A stretch of 64,000 bases of DNA from Strigamia acuminata (Eukaryota; Arthropoda; Chilopoda; Geophilomorpha; Linotaeniidae). The position numbers were made by a program, and so were the translations under genes. The notes beneath the pieces were generated by a model. It did not search any database. It was not told where the DNA came from and saw only the letters and a program-made list of their open reading frames with translations. This document shows positions 1 to 11,445 of this stretch, piece after piece. Within the stretch, counting starts at the first letter, position 1, and every line of letters begins with the position of its first letter. Location: assembly GCA_949358305.1 (NCBI GenBank), contig OX442314.1, positions 47,314,581 through 47,378,580 on the forward strand, written 5' to 3'.

Positions 1-1575
1 TAAAAATGTTTTTCTACGTGCCCGGTGGGTAGACTAAAAAAAATAAGTAAATTGTTTAAATTTTAATAAATTTTCACTTTTGTTTTAGCTTACCTGGCTT
101 GGACACCAATTTGGATTTTTTGTATCCCATATGACAAGGGAATTAAAAGCTGCAATGTCCAGGAAATTGAAGAAAATTGTCAATGGCCATCGTCGTGTGG
201 CTCTCCGGCAGGTGTACTCACGAAGTAATTTGTCTAAAGTATTTACACCACCTTTAGTCCGGTTATAATCCAGTATAATATCCGGTTTTTTCTTTGGATT
301 TCTAACTTCAGATATACTTTTATCAGGATGCATAGTTGAAAGTAAAACTACAGATTTCTTTGGTTTGTCCTTGCACACATATTCCAAAAGTGTGATGTGT
401 TTGGAAAAGACAAATTCTGATTCGTACAGCTTTGCACCTTTCAAATTCGAAATCAGCTTGGGTAAATGTTTTCGATTTTTCCTAATGGTGCCTAGTAGAG
501 TCAAGCCTTCAGCGTACAATTCCTCAGCTAATGGCAAACCCGTAAAAAAATTGTCAGTCGTGATGTTTCGGCCACTTTTGTTCCAAAATTCGGACAGAGT
601 TTTAACAACTCTTGCTCCCTGGTTAATTTCAGGAGTATTATTCCTTTTTCCGGTATAAATTTCACCATTTGCAAAGTACCAATTGCTTGCAGAACAAAGA
701 GCCCAAACCTATAAGTATAATAATATTTTTAAGACAAAGTTACAACTGATTTTGATTTTACTAACCTTTATTCCATATCTACCAGGTTTACTCTTCATGT
801 ACACTTTGAAGGAACAGCGCCCTCGAAATAGAATCAACTGTTCATCAATTGTACCAAATGAACCCACTGTGTACGCTTGCCTACAGTTATCAAGAAAGAA
901 GTCTGTCACCTCTCGGATAGGTGCCAATTTGTCATTAATTTTTCTTTCTTCTCGAGTGGCTATCAAATCGAAACAAATGTGACGGAGAATGGCACTGAAA
1001 CGTGTCCTTGGCATAACTGCTTGGTAGATCAATTGATTGGTGGCTAGATCCCTCGACCACAAGTCATTTAGACTTGCTCTCCTCTGATGGTAGCGTCCAG
1101 CAATTAGCAGGATGCCAATCCATGCCCTAAGTTCAACTCTGCTTGTTTTTGTCCATGAACCATCACCTTCAGCATGCACATTTGTACAAGAAACAATCTA
1201 AACAAGTTTTACAATAAATAAAAACATGAATAATGACATAAATAAAGTAGATTAAAGTTAAAATAATAGAATTGTACATACCAAGTCCATCATTTGATCG
1301 GTAATGAATAAATTGAAACAATCGAGAAATGAATTGACTCGATTGGAATAAGCAGTCAATCCTTCTATTGTTTTAACCAAGTTTACAGCGCGTGTCTTAG
1401 TTTTCGGTGGTGGTGTTGAACTCCATGCCCATGAGGTTGGAATTTCACCATCGCTATCATCACCATTTGATTCATCGCTTTCAGAAAAATTTTCAATTTC
1501 AGCATCACTAAGATCACTATTTTCTTCATCAGAAACGAAAGAATCACTGTCCGAAAAATCACTAGAGCTGTCCAT
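1..1575 (-). CDS. piggyBac-like transposase gene, four exons, 3' end beyond the window
   Basis: Exons read 1575-1282, 1197-766, 708-94 and 33 to the window edge. The introns (1281-1198, 765-709, 93-34; 84, 57 and 60 bp) all start GT, end AG and are phase 0. An upstream in-frame ATG at 1605 is possible, but 1575 opens the acidic Ser/Asp-rich N-terminus typical of the family. The DDE_Tnp_1_7 signatures are TIDEQ (Asp at 844-846), TTDNFFTG (Asp at 553-555) and TKGGVNTLDK (Asn at 241-243, Asp at 232-234). In known piggyBac transposases the GGVDTLD motif supplies the third catalytic Asp; here it is Asn. About 447 codons precede the last exon, so the Cys-rich C-terminal domain is not visible. No frameshift or stop was seen. 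It may be a dead element or a domesticated gene; terminal inverted repeats were not recognised. Confidence 0.85.
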
Positions 1576-1605
1576 CTCAAAGCAAACAATAAAATGAAAT
1601 GACAA

Positions 1606-1847
1606 GGTGATTTGATAACAAAATCGTATGGATCGTATGGATTACATTTTAAAATCGTATAGACTACGTTTTAAAAATAGCGCCATTTTATAGCGCCATC
1701 TGGTGACGAAATACAGCAAAACTGATGTAAAGCGCTTGCACTAATGGTGTTTTTTAATGAAAATCAGCAATAACTTAATTACAATTAGGAAAAAAAAATT
1801 GATTTATTATTCAAAAAGAGAAAAAAAATACATTCGAGGAATACCAG
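1606..1847. other. Flank of the piggyBac gene, no gene seen
   Basis: This AT-rich stretch contains two short echoes of the motif TTTTAAAATCGTAT near 1645-1680 and a run of A. No ORF, RNA gene or clear terminal repeat was recognised. Confidence 0.4.
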
Positions 1848-2090
1848 TTGGTTTCAAATATTTATTTTCAAATAAAAAAAAGTTATGTTGATTTTTCAAG
1901 TTTTTACATTTTGGTGACCTACCATGGCTATGGGAAGGTTAATGCATGTAAAAATGATATGCGCTGTACTAACTGTTTCAAGAGACGGCTGCCAGACTAC
2001 CATATGGCGAACGACTACGACTGCCAGGTGTATCAAGAACGAGTGAAGAATTACCGATTGCAGGTCGACTATGGTTCTTGTTCGCACTAA
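1848..2090 (+). pseudogene. Non-LTR retrotransposon ORF1 zinc-knuckle fragment
   Basis: The open frame carries RCTNCFKRRLPDYH followed by DCQVYQERV. This spacing (C-x2-C-x~8-H-x~5-C then YxE) is like the last zinc knuckle of Jockey/R1-type gag proteins, which bind the element RNA. It has no plausible start of its own and nothing similar upstream. The frame ends at 2090. This is read as a short relic; the resemblance is by motif only. Confidence 0.35.
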
Positions 2091-2738
2091 AGTGCTTGCA
2101 AATAAATGCCGATAAAGGACGGATTGCCACGTCTTGGCCAGAGATTTAATGTTCAGAGACAATATAGATAGTGTAAAAACTGGCGTTTTACTCCAGTCTA
2201 ACATTCCCTTTAATGTGTTGTTTTATTTTATATTTTTTGTATTTGATTTCATAACAATTTAATTTGGGTGCACATTCCCTTTAATGTGCCATTATTATTG
2301 TTAGTTTGTGAAACTTAATTTAATAATGTTTTTAAATTAATATTTGTTCTTATTAATTCTTATTATAATATTTTAGTGTCTTTATTCGCTAATTTTTATA
2401 TTTCTTGATTTGATATTTTGCATTTGCATTTAGTGTGTTTTTTTCATTTGTTTATTTGCAATATTTAGTGTCATTAACCTTTTTAATTAGATTGGGTTAG
2501 ATTTGTTGTCACTCAACCTGGCTTCAGCTCCCCTTTTAAGAATGCAGCTGAAGCCAATTAACAGATTAGTGTTGCTCCAATAGGAGCGTTTCTTGTATAT
2601 AGTTTTTGTGAGACAATAAACTTGACCCCAGTGAACATACAAATTTCATGGTGGAAGCACGGTGCAGATTTATTTCAAAATACACATTTATACTTACAAA
2701 GAAGCCAGAGACACTTTAGAAATACCAACTAAAAGCGC
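2091..2738. other. AT-rich spacer
   Basis: The stretch is about three-quarters A+T with T-rich runs. A segment near 2570-2640 has an AATAAA (GACAATAAACTTG) and could be the 3' end of an old LTR, but no partner copy lies in the window. No gene was seen. Confidence 0.35.
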
Positions 2739-3185
2739 TTGGAATCAACAGATAGTGTATTCGTACAAGAACTGTACATTGGCGCCGTGGAGATGGGCCT
2801 CCAATGCTGCCAGTTTGGTTGGACTCCCACTTCTAAGTCCATTATTTGGATTAATAATCCAGAACTACAGGTTACTAGTATAACAACAATTAATAGCGAC
2901 AATCTAGTGGCGATCTCTATAACAAGGGGCAATTGCCAGTTTTGTATATCATCGCCTCATCGGGGAGACAGCCTCTCCGACGTAAGAGGCAGATTGGTGG
3001 CAGACTATATGTCAACACATGACTTGGCAATTGGTAGCAACGAGAACTCACCTCCGACCTTTGTTACGATCAACGGCAGTAGTTGTATTGATCTGGCTAT
3101 TTGCTCACAGGACTTGCGGTCACAAATTGGAAGGTGCTCGAGGAGGATTCCCTTAGTGACCACTCTTATATCAGCTTTACTCTAG
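2739..3185 (+). pseudogene. Non-LTR retrotransposon endonuclease fragment
   Basis: The frame shows the second half of an apurinic-like (exonuclease-endonuclease-phosphatase) domain of the Jockey/R1 type. It contains DVRGRLVADYMSTHDL, then PPTF, then SSCIDLAICS. The SDH motif that carries the catalytic His and ends this domain is present but in another frame (SLSDHSYISF, about 3147-3180), so a one-base shift lies near 3120-3135. Reverse transcriptase is absent. The fragment runs directly into the dispersed repeat that starts at 3187. The family assignment is good; the element is dead. Confidence 0.6.
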
Positions 3186-3186
3186 C

Positions 3187-3535
3187 CAATCAATCATTTG
3201 TAATTTTATATACATTGTATGATACCATAGTTGCATTTCATCATTATTATGTATGGCACGTTGTTTCACCTGCCTAGCAACCGTTGTTGTTTACTCTGTA
3301 TTTTTTGTTCCTAGTTTTATGTAAGTGCGTTTAAGAAAAATGTTTCCACGAAATTAGTTCACAGGGAAATAGTTAGACGCAAAGTTTCACACCTTTATTT
3401 TTAATCTAAGTTTGTTTGTCGGCTGCTCGCCCCGTGTGCTCCCCTGTGTGTTACACAGCTTCCCTCATTTCGATGGAGTAAAGTGGGCCACTAGTCGCTA
3501 TCCATATCTGCGTGTAGGCCGCTCATCATGTTTGT
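3187..3535. repeat. Dispersed repeat, copy 1
   Basis: This segment matches 10394-10785 in the same orientation (opening AATCAATCATTTGTAA, ending near GGCCGCTCATC). Relative to copy 2 it lacks about 95 bp after GTTCCTAGTTTT and has about 50 extra bp before CCCTGTGTGTTACACAG. The family is unknown; it could be an LTR or the 3' part of a non-LTR element, as an endonuclease fragment abuts it. Confidence 0.7.
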
Positions 3536-3653
3536 ATTTTTCATATTGTTAGTTCAAAAAAAGACTTGATTTCAACCAGCACAGACCTCTTGTTTCCTGT
3601 CTCTTCTTTTGGACCCAATCCGAATCCCTAGCTTCTAGAGTCCCTTATGGACT
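3536..3653. other. Flank between repeat and BEL element
   Basis: No gene was seen. The last bases (AGTAG, 3654-3658) are the 5' target-site duplication of the BEL element. Confidence 0.5.
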
Positions 3654-3658
3654 AGTAG

Positions 3659-4186
3659 TGTGAAAATCGGATGATTTTACGCGTGAATTGCTTCGTTTAT
3701 ATTGTTTGAATTAATAAATGTGTTTAATTTTACTGTTTAATTTGTATTGTTGTTTGATATTTTCATTTGTGCATTTGATTGCGATATTATATTTATCCAT
3801 TCACTTTAATATGTTTTATCTGAACTTGTGATTTTACCAATTTATTATAATATGTTTTATCTCCATTTAAATATGTTGACTTGTTCTTTTTATTGGAATT
3901 CTAGATTGTTAATCCTTATTAATTAACCTTTGCATTCCTCTACCTGAACACGTCATTCCCCTACCTTGCGGACGCTCGTGATTGGTTCTCCGAATTCGTC
4001 ATTAGCATTTCCTTTTCCTTTTTATGAATAAAATCAGTGTACTTTTGCTTTGTAAAACGTGTGGTTGTGCTTCTTTACTGCTCCGACGCCATTTTGAAAC
4101 TTCAATTTAAACATCATTTGTAGCCAAGGACTTTGGAAATTGTGTGGTAAATTTGTAGGATCATTTATTTCTCTTCAAGTTTAACA
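3659..4186 (+). repeat. 5' LTR of the BEL element
   Basis: TG...CA ends. It contains an AATAAA near 4027 and a short palindrome, AAAATCGGATGATTTT, right at the start. That palindrome is shared in pattern with the solo LTRs at 19778 and 20651 (TGTGAAAACCGAGGG...). Confidence 0.95.
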
Positions 4187-4187
4187 T

Positions 4188-4205
4188 TGGTGCCGAAACC
4201 CGGGA
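4188..4205 (+). promoter_or_regulatory. tRNA primer-binding site of the BEL element
   Basis: TGGTGCCGAAACCCGGGA starts one base after the LTR. It begins with TGG, complementary to the CCA end of a tRNA, as expected for first-strand priming. The tRNA species was not determined. Confidence 0.85.
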
Positions 4206-4244
4206 ACATTTTAAATTCCGAATTCATCTAAATAATCTACTAAA

Positions 4245-6218
4245 ATGGTAAGAAGTTTTGACCTGAAGAACAAAGCATTCCGAGCGGCCATGGTGGTCAC
4301 AGAAACACTTTTGACCACGGTAACCACTGCACTGAATGGACGAGCTGCAATTCCGCAAGCCACAATCGAATTATGGCTGCAACAACTCGAACAGAAGCAG
4401 AAACGAGTGCAATTGACGTTCGACGCCACTCTGGACCTAGCGAAAAGCGACCAAGAGATCGACGACACCGTACAAGCACTCGACGCACTGGAAGACCGTT
4501 TGGCCGCATCAAGAGCTGATTTAGGCAGGTACATTCAACTAAATTACACCCCTAATCTACCCCAGAACATACGACCGAACGCGGACGCGCAACCGGCGGA
4601 CATCGACGCGCTAGCGGCGGCCATTACCGCAGCAGTGACGGCGGCAACACCACGCGCGACCCCGACGAATGGTCAACCGTTCATCAAACGTAAACCACTC
4701 GAAATACCGAAGTTTGACGGACGTAAACCGGAGGAATGGGGAGGTTTTTGGAAGACATTTTCCATTCAAGTTGGCGACGACGAACAACTGGATGGAACCA
4801 ACAAATTGCTATATTTGAGAAACTATTTGGTCGGCGACGCGTTAGACGATATCAAGGCACTGGAAATCACCACAGGAAACTACGAGATTGCAATTACGCG
4901 CCTGCAAAAGAAATATGGCGATAAAATCGTTCTCGAAAATAAGTATCTGTCGAATTTGTTAAACTTGCCCTCTGTCAACAGCGATCGAGACCGGATGAGC
5001 CTGCAAAAGCTACACAGGCATGTGGAAGTTAACATTGAAAATTTAGCTAACATTGACGTCCCTTTGGTGGAGATACAACGTACCATTTTTCCGGTGCTGT
5101 CATCCGCCATTCCTCGCAACATCATCATGGAGTACGACAAGGACTGCGACGGGGAGAGGTCAATAACAAAGTTGATGGAATGGTTGAGCAACTACCTCGC
5201 CAAACACGCCAAGTATGACATGCTGAAAACCCAATCGAAGCCAGATACGTCTCACAACAAAACGTCGGAAAAAGACAACAATTCGTTCAACAAAGGACGA
5301 TTTGGTCGAAAAGAAAAGGAACCTCGATCGGGATCAGCGTCACAACTATCGGTAATAATAATGAAATGCCAATTTTGTGATTCTGCAGAACATAACCGGA
5401 AGAGATGCCCGCTCACGATGGAGGAGAAACGTAAAAAGCTGCAGAAGAAGGGAATTTGCATGAGATGCCTGGGGAAAGTGCCTCACAAGACCGAAGAATG
5501 CAGAACTCGCATGAAATGCTACAACTGTGAGGGAGTACATCACACTCACGTATGCGACACGCCAAAGACTACGGAAGCCGCCGAGGGAGTCACTCACACC
5601 AACTCTGTTGTTACCACCTGCCCACCCAAGTCCGAATTTTTGATGGTTCAGATGGTGAAAATGACTGGACCAAAACTGTCAACGTTGGGAGTTTGCTACA
5701 TCGACGGAGGAGCCCAACGCACATTCATACGGTCTGAATTGGTTAAAAAACTGAATTTACGAATTTTAGGAACTGAGACGATCAATTTGGCCGTGTTTGG
5801 ACAAGAGCCCCGATCAGAAGTACGCAACAGAGTTGAACTAATACTCAGCCCCGCCAATTCGAAGTCGCCAGCCGTCACGATTGAAGCCATCGAAACTGTC
5901 CACGTCACGTCCACGCCCGGAGAGCAGCCGAACAAACAACTAAAAGCAGAATTACAACGAAGAAAGATCGAGGTGGCCTGCAAACAAGTCGCGCTGCATT
6001 CAAAGGAAGTGGACTTACTAATTGGAGTGGACCATTACTGGCGAGTGATGACGGGACAAACGGAATTTTTGGAGGAGAATTTGATTGCCGTGAAGACGAA
6101 ATTCGGTTGGACACTGCACGGACAGACCACAAATGGAACAAGAGTCATTGCTGCACCGGTGAGAATTAATAATAATCGGAGTCCGCCACGAGTCAGTCGA
6201 AACGAACGACAATACTGA
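4245..6218 (+). CDS. gag: BEL/Pao Gag-protease polyprotein (657 aa)
   Basis: It starts at the first ATG after the primer site; that ATG is followed by GTAAGA, so it also looks like a splice donor. About residues 150-290 match the BEL/Pao gag region (DUF1759 type: [20 protein letters not shown], then YLVGDALD). Zinc-knuckle-like Cys/His clusters lie at about 372-438 ([33 protein letters not shown]). The aspartic protease (DUF1758 type) has its active site at about 485 as [11 protein letters not shown], where DSG is more usual. LLIGVDHYW and FGWTLHG near 600-640 are the family's protease-to-RT linker. The frame then stops at 6218, and pol continues in the +1 frame. It packages RNA and processes the polyprotein. 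Confidence 0.92.
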   Translation: MVRSFDLKNKAFRAAMVVTETLLTTVTTALNGRAAIPQATIELWLQQLEQKQKRVQLTFDATLDLAKSDQEIDDTVQALDALEDRLAASRADLGRYIQLNYTPNLPQNIRPNADAQPADIDALAAAITAAVTAATPRATPTNGQPFIKRKPLEIPKFDGRKPEEWGGFWKTFSIQVGDDEQLDGTNKLLYLRNYLVGDALDDIKALEITTGNYEIAITRLQKKYGDKIVLENKYLSNLLNLPSVNSDRDRMSLQKLHRHVEVNIENLANIDVPLVEIQRTIFPVLSSAIPRNIIMEYDKDCDGERSITKLMEWLSNYLAKHAKYDMLKTQSKPDTSHNKTSEKDNNSFNKGRFGRKEKEPRSGSASQLSVIIMKCQFCDSAEHNRKRCPLTMEEKRKKLQKKGICMRCLGKVPHKTEECRTRMKCYNCEGVHHTHVCDTPKTTEAAEGVTHTNSVVTTCPPKSEFLMVQMVKMTGPKLSTLGVCYIDGGAQRTFIRSELVKKLNLRILGTETINLAVFGQEPRSEVRNRVELILSPANSKSPAVTIEAIETVHVTSTPGEQPNKQLKAELQRRKIEVACKQVALHSKEVDLLIGVDHYWRVMTGQTEFLEENLIAVKTKFGWTLHGQTTNGTRVIAAPVRINNNRSPPRVSRNERQY

Positions 6219-9200
6219 AACGTTGGAAAAATTCGGAAAGGCCATCAAGTGGACGGGATCAAACTATTCAGTAGAACTGCCGTGGATCGTGAACAGCAAT
6301 GAACTGGACAACAACTATCGAGGCGCCGAACAGCGCATCATGTCATTAATCCGTCGTTTCAGAAAACAACCCAATCTGTACTTAGAATACAAAAAAGTAA
6401 TTGACGAGCAATTGAAAACAGGCATTGTTGAAGAAGTTCCGAGTCAAACAGCAACTGGGCCCATTTACTACATGCCGCACAGTCCAGTGATCAAGGAAGA
6501 ACGCGTAACCACGAAATTAAGAATTGTGTTTGATGCATCATCGCATCGGAAAGGACATCTCTCTTTGAACGACTGTTTGTCGAAGGGAGTTAATTTTTTG
6601 CCATCATTAATATTTGTACTACTAGGATTTCGTCTTGGAAGAGTGGCCATCGTGGGAGACATCAAGAAGGCATTTCACATGATTGAAATCGCTTTGAAAG
6701 ATCGCGACGCAACGAGGTTTTTCTGGATTGATGAGAACTGGGACGGCGTAGGAAAGGCACTGCTGAAAATACTACGGCAAACACGAGTGTTATTTGGCGC
6801 TACCCCGAGCCCATTCCTGTTGAGCGCGACCATTCGTCACCATCTACGCAAATTCGAAAAACAATACCCCGAAACTGTAAAATTATTGCTCCGATGTCTG
6901 TATGTGGACGACTTCATTTCATCACTCAAGAACGTCGCTGAAGCGCTGGTAACTTTCCGACAATCTAGTCTAATTTTCACAGCAGCAGGCATGGAACTCG
7001 CCAAGTGGCAAACCAATTCACCGGAATTAAGAGCCAAATTTCGCGAAGAAAATCCTGCCGACGCTCTACTGATGTCGGATGAAGAAACCAAAGTGTTGGG
7101 GATCAGGTGGAATCCAAACTCGGACGAATTGGGACTGGCAGTCGAGGAAACTTGCCCGCCCTGCAAGAAGATAACAAAAAGGGAAGTAATAAAATTGACA
7201 GCCCAAATATTTGACCCTTTAGGATTTGCTACACCGTTCACTGTGACTGCACGCATGTTTTTCCAGTCCCTATGGCTCAAGAATTTGCCATGGGACGACG
7301 AGTTGGACAAAGAACTACACACCGACTGGAAGAAATGGACCAACCAAATCCCCACGTTGAAAAATATTCGAATTCCTCGATGGCTAGGATTGGACGAGTT
7401 TGACCAGTGCGAGGTGCACATATTCTGCGACGCGAGTCCAAAAGCATACGGAGCAGTAGCATATATTCAGAACAGTAACAGTGATTTAATTGAAACTTGT
7501 TTTATGCTTTCAAAGTGTCGTGTAGCTCCTGTAAAACCTCTAACTCTGCCACGTCTCGAACTCATGGGAGCGTTGATTGCTGTGCGCCTCTCCGACCAAA
7601 TTAAGGAGTTGGTGACGCCAGGTGAAATATTTTTTTGGACAGATTCGCAAATATGCCTCCACTGGATTGGAAACACGTCCAAACGACCACCAACCTTCGT
7701 GCATAATCGAGTCTTAGAAATAAGGGAAAAATCGAGAATTGAAGAATGGAAACACGTTCCTGGAATAGAAAATCCAGCTGACCGCCTAACGAGGGGAATG
7801 GACGCAGAAGCAATGATTTCCGACCGACTTTGGTGGCAAGGACCAGATTGGCTGCGTGGAAGCCGCCAGAATTGGCCAAAGGTGCTGCCAGATACGGTCG
7901 AGGAGCAAGACGATGAAGAAACTGCAGAAATTCACGTCGAGGCGGTGCAAACAACAAAAACTAATATTTTTCCGTTTGACAGGTTTGGATCGCTGTCAAA
8001 AGCAATCCGAACACTGGCATGGGTTTTCAGGTTTGCAGACAATGCTGGGAAACGACAAACAGATGCCAGCCAACGCGATCGAGGTCCATTAAAGGCAGCC
8101 GAGCTGAAACGTGCGAAATTGAGTTTGATAAAAATCGCACAAACAGAAGTTTATGGCCGAGAAATCGAAAGGATAAAAGATGGCAAACCAGTTCAAAGAG
8201 AATCGAAGCTGCGAGACCTGAATCCACAACTAAACGAAATGGGATTAATTGAGCTGCGAAACAGACTGCATGAATCGCAAGATCTGCCCACTGCAACACA
8301 ACCTTTGATTTTGCCCCCTAAACACAAACTGACTGAACTAATTTTGCAATTTTCACATTTACAGGTCCTCCATTGCGGACTGACATCCACGCTATCCAAA
8401 TTTCGGGAAAACTACTGGACTCCATCCGCAAGGAGGACCTTGAAAACCATGTTGGATCGTTGCGTCGTCTGCAAAAAAATCAACGGACGATTGATGCGGG
8501 AAGTGCCAGGCGCCCTTCCAGCCGACAGGACGTCAAAAACCCAACCGTTTGCAGTCACCGGAGTCGACTTCGCGGGACCAATAATAGTGAAGGGACGGAA
8601 AACTAAAGCGTACGTAGCTGTATTTACATGTGCGACAATTCGAGCCGTCCACTTGGAATTGGTGCCCTCGCTAGCAACAACAGACTTTTTGGGGGCGTTC
8701 GAGCGCTTTATTGGTCGCCGAGGGCTTCCGAAAACGATGTACAGCGACAACGGAACTACATTCCACCGCGCCCACAAAGAGCTCGCCTCACTCTTAAACC
8801 ACACGAAGGACGAGACGTTTCGAAATTACTTGGCCCAAAAGGGCATCGATTGGAAGTTCATCGTCGAAAACGGACCGTGGTGGGGCGGGTTCTGGGAGAG
8901 GATGGTGCAGACGGTCAAGAGGTGTTTGAGGAAGGCAATCGGTTCGGCGCACTTGAACTTCTATCAACTCGGAACTTTTCTTGTGCAAACCGAAGCAGTA
9001 ATAAATCGCAGACCGATCACCTACGTGTATGACAACCCAAACGAAATTGAGCCTCTTACGCCCGCACACTTTTTGACCGGTGTGATGTTGACTCACCTGC
9101 CCGACTCGGGAGTATCAGACAGCCTCGAACCGACCCAGAAGCAATTCATTCGACAGTGGCGCTACCAACAACGCGTATTACTCTCATTCTGGAATCGTTG

Positions 9201-9468
9201 GTCTCGGGAGTATTTGACAGATCTGAAAATTCAAACGGGCAAACCAGGTGTGCGAGAACTCCAGTTGAACGACGTCGTTATAATTGAAGAGCCATTTAAA
9301 CCACGTCTAAAATGGAAGATGGGTAGAGTGGTCGAAGTTAAGCAGGGTCGAGATAATAAAATCAGATCGTGTGAAATGGTGCTCGCCAATGGAGAACATT
9401 TGCGTCGACCGATACAACGTCTTGTGCGTTTGGAAGTAGAGTCAAGCGATCCCCGCCCGGCAGTGTGA
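6163..9468 (+). CDS. pol: BEL/Pao Pol: reverse transcriptase, RNase H, integrase
   Basis: The frame is open from 6163 and overlaps gag by 56 nt in the +1 frame. There is no ATG near its start, so it is either reached by frameshifting or is a former continuation of gag broken by an indel. Counting from 6223: RT core [10 protein letters not shown], and YVDD at about 227-230; RNase H-like [13 protein letters not shown] at about 401; integrase zinc ligands H-x4-H and C-x2-C (CVVCKK) at about 710-745; integrase Asp at about 782 (GVDFAGP), Asp at about 841 (YSDNGTTF) and Glu at about 890 (GGFWERMVQ); C-terminal DUF5641-like domain at about 1010-1070. The expected FWELE-type motif before RT is missing, which suggests a small deletion near 6220-6240. 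The stop codon (9466-9468) lies inside the 3' LTR. Confidence 0.92.
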   Translation, partial: ELIIIGVRHESVETNDNTETLEKFGKAIKWTGSNYSVELPWIVNSNELDNNYRGAEQRIMSLIRRFRKQPNLYLEYKKVIDEQLKTGIVEEVPSQTATGPIYYMPHSPVIKEERVTTKLRIVFDASSHRKGHLSLNDCLSKGVNFLPSLIFVLLGFRLGRVAIVGDIKKAFHMIEIALKDRDATRFFWIDENWDGVGKALLKILRQTRVLFGATPSPFLLSATIRHHLRKFEKQYPETVKLLLRCLYVDDFISSLKNVAEALVTFRQSSLIFTAAGMELAKWQTNSPELRAKFREENPADALLMSDEETKVLGIRWNPNSDELGLAVEETCPPCKKITKREVIKLTAQIFDPLGFATPFTVTARMFFQSLWLKNLPWDDELDKELHTDWKKWTNQIPTLKNIRIPRWLGLDEFDQCEVHIFCDASPKAYGAVAYIQNSNSDLIETCFMLSKCRVAPVKPLTLPRLELMGALIAVRLSDQIKELVTPGEIFFWTDSQICLHWIGNTSKRPPTFVHNRVLEIREKSRIEEWKHVPGIENPADRLTRGMDAEAMISDRLWWQGPDWLRGSRQNWPKVLPDTVEEQDDEETAEIHVEAVQTTKTNIFPFDRFGSLSKAIRTLAWVFRFADNAGKRQTDASQRDRGPLKAAELKRAKLSLIKIAQTEVYGREIERIKDGKPVQRESKLRDLNPQLNEMGLIELRNRLHESQDLPTATQPLILPPKHKLTELILQFSHLQVLHCGLTSTLSKFRENYWTPSARRTLKTMLDRCVVCKKINGRLMREVPGALPADRTSKTQPFAVTGVDFAGPIIVKGRKTKAYVAVFTCATIRAVHLELVPSLATTDFLGAFERFIGRRGLPKTMYSDNGTTFHRAHKELASLLNHTKDETFRNYLAQKGIDWKFIVENGPWWGGFWERMVQTVKRCLRKAIGSAHLNFYQLGTFLVQTEAVINRRPITYVYDNPNEIEPLTPAHFLTGVMLTHLPDSGVSDSLEPTQKQFIRQWRYQQRVLLSFWNRWSREYLTDLKIQTGKPGVRELQLNDVVIIEEPFKPRLKWKMGRVVEVKQGRDNKIRSCEMVLANGEHLRRPIQRLVRLEVESSDPRPAV

Positions 9469-9989
9469 AAATCGGATGATTTTACGCGTGAATTGCTTCG
9501 TTTATATTGTTTGAATTAATAAATGTGTTTAATTTTACTGTTTAATTTGTATTGTTGTTTGATATTTTCATTTGTGCATTTGATTGCGATATTATATTTA
9601 TCCATTCACTTTAATATGTTTTATCTGAACTTGTGATTTTACCAATTTATTATAATATGTTTTATCTCCATTTAAATATGTTGACTTGTTCTTTTTATTG
9701 GAATTCTAGATTGTTAATCCTTATTAATCCCTTTGCATTCCTCTACCTGAACACGTCATTCCCCTATCTTGCGGACGCTCGTGATTGGTTCTCCGAATTC
9801 GTCATTAGCATTTCCTTTTCCTTTTTATGAATAAAATCAGTGTACTTTTGCTTTGTAAAACGTGTGGTTGTGCTTCTTTACTGCTCCGACGCCATTTTGA
9901 AACTTCAATTTAAACATCATTTGTAGCCAAGGACTTTGGAAATTGTGTGGTAAATTTGTAGGATCATTTATTTCTCTTCAAGTTTAACA
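9464..9989 (+). repeat. 3' LTR of the BEL element
   Basis: It pairs with 3659-4186 and is two bases shorter. The upstream purine-rich primer tract is weak; the bases just before the LTR are GCCCGGCAG. Pol ends three to five bases into the LTR. Confidence 0.95.
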
Positions 9990-9994
9990 AGTAG

Positions 9995-10393
9995 TGATAG
10001 CTTCCTCCACCGCAATTCCTGCTGAGGGCGCCGCTGACCAACTACGCTACCTTTGGTAGTGGGTTAGGTCAGTGTTAGAGTGGGCAAAACCACCCTCACC
10101 CCACACTTCTTCTGCCATTCCAGATGCAAGACCTACAAGTGGACACCATCCGCCACAGCATCCGAGTGCGCTGCTGGACAACGCCACGTCCAAGTGCGCT
10201 GCTGGTTCGCACACGTCCGAGTGATCTGCTAGTTGCCACATGTCCAAGTGCATCGTCGGCTGCCGTTTCTATGGGCGTCGCTCATCGCCTGGCCCTGCCG
10301 TGGTTTCAATGGAATTCAAAAGAATTCGATTCACCGAGATTGGTATTTTGCAATTAATCAAATTATTACATTCTTGGTTTTAACTTTTATATA
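9995..10393. other. Spacer with a short degenerate tandem motif
   Basis: Between about 10165 and 10260 the motif (C)GTCCAAGTGCGCTGCTGG recurs three to four times in decayed form. No coding frame of recognisable kind was seen. Confidence 0.35.
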
Positions 10394-10785
10394 ATCAATC
10401 ATTTGTAATTTTATATACATTGTAAGATACCATAGTTGCATTTCATCATTGTTATGTATGGCACGTTGTTTCACCTGCCTAGCAACCGTTTTTGTTTACT
10501 CTGTATTTTTAGTTCCTAGTTTTTATCACGTTCGATAAGGAATAAATGCCGTGTTCCTTTCATCACACTTGATGCTGACTCATTTCCTGATCAAAATCTC
10601 TACAACCCCTCTGTGCAGTTCTATGTAAGTGCGTCCAAGAAAAATGCTTCCACGAAATTAGTTCACATGAAAATAGTTAGACGCAACATTTCACACCCCT
10701 GTGTGTTACACAGCTTCCCTCATTTCAATGGAGGAAAGAAGGGCCACTAGTCGCTATCCATATTTGCGTGTGGGCCGCTCATCGC
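10394..10785. repeat. Dispersed repeat, copy 2
   Basis: Same orientation as 3187-3535. It carries an internal ~95-bp stretch (about 10523-10620, containing AATAAATGCCGTG) that copy 1 lacks. Copies 1 and 2 lie on either side of the BEL element but are two separate copies, not one repeat split by it, since each contains both ends. Confidence 0.7.
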
Positions 10786-11437
10786 TGTAGCAATCTCCCG
10801 GCTGAAATCGCTGACCGGGAGATCGGCCACTCGAATGGAGAACCGTTCCATTTGCGAATGGAAAGGCGCTCGCTCTAATCAGCTACAAAAGGAACAAGCT
10901 CTTTTAATAAGAAAAAAATAAGAACAACGAGAAACAACGAATTCAAAGCGTACATAGAACAGGGACAATTAATGTCTCAACTCCCAGTTCGAACGATCAC
11001 CAAGTAGCGATGAGCGATCGTTACCAAAGTGGCCACACCCCAACATGGCCGACCAACTAAATGCTGACCCCACCAAAGCACCAACACGAGCTTCAATTCT
11101 AATAAAGAACTCGGCTGAGAAGGACAAACGCTTCAAAAAATGAGAGTTTCGTGCCCAAATGTCCCTTTTATGTGGTTGGCATGAATCTTTAAGTTGTCTA
11201 TGTTTTTATACCAAGGCGAGAAGCAGATACCGGCTAACAACGCTAACAACTCACCAGGAAGAAGCACTCGAACATAACGCTCGCCGCCGTGGAACCCGAG
11301 TCGCCGCTCACCGCCTCAGGACTCAGGTAGCCGCAATTCTGTGCTTGCAAGAACATTCGTGCTACAACATACAATTGAGCAATTCGAAATATTTTATTAT
11401 ATTTGTTGAATATTTGTAGAATTGATAATCATTTCAG
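10786..11437. other. Non-coding spacer with a short hairpin
   Basis: A 9-bp inverted repeat ATCTCCCGG/CCGGGAGAT (10793-10801 with 10815-10823) encloses 13 nt. A weaker AATGGA/TCCATT pair follows at about 10835-10853. No tRNA cloverleaf, ORF or partner copy was seen. Confidence 0.4.
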
Positions 11438-11445
11438 GTGTCTAA

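Larger units (their letters stand above)
3659..9989 (+). mobile_element. BEL/Pao LTR retrotransposon, near full length
   Basis: The element is 6331 bp long. LTRs 3659-4186 (528 bp) and 9464-9989 (526 bp) both begin TGTGAAAATC and end TTTAACA. They are flanked by a 5-bp duplication AGTAG (3654-3658 and 9990-9994). A primer site follows the 5' LTR by one base. The two LTRs differ at only a few positions (a small indel near 3919/9729 and a C/T near 3965/9770), so insertion is recent. Gag-protease and pol are in different frames (see those entries). The order gag, protease, reverse transcriptase, RNase H, integrase with a DUF5641-like tail is that of BEL/Pao. Confidence 0.95.

Noticed and set aside
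10793-10853. tRNA or structured RNA at the CCCGG hairpin
   Set aside because: Only one good stem and one weak stem; no anticodon or T-arm pattern.
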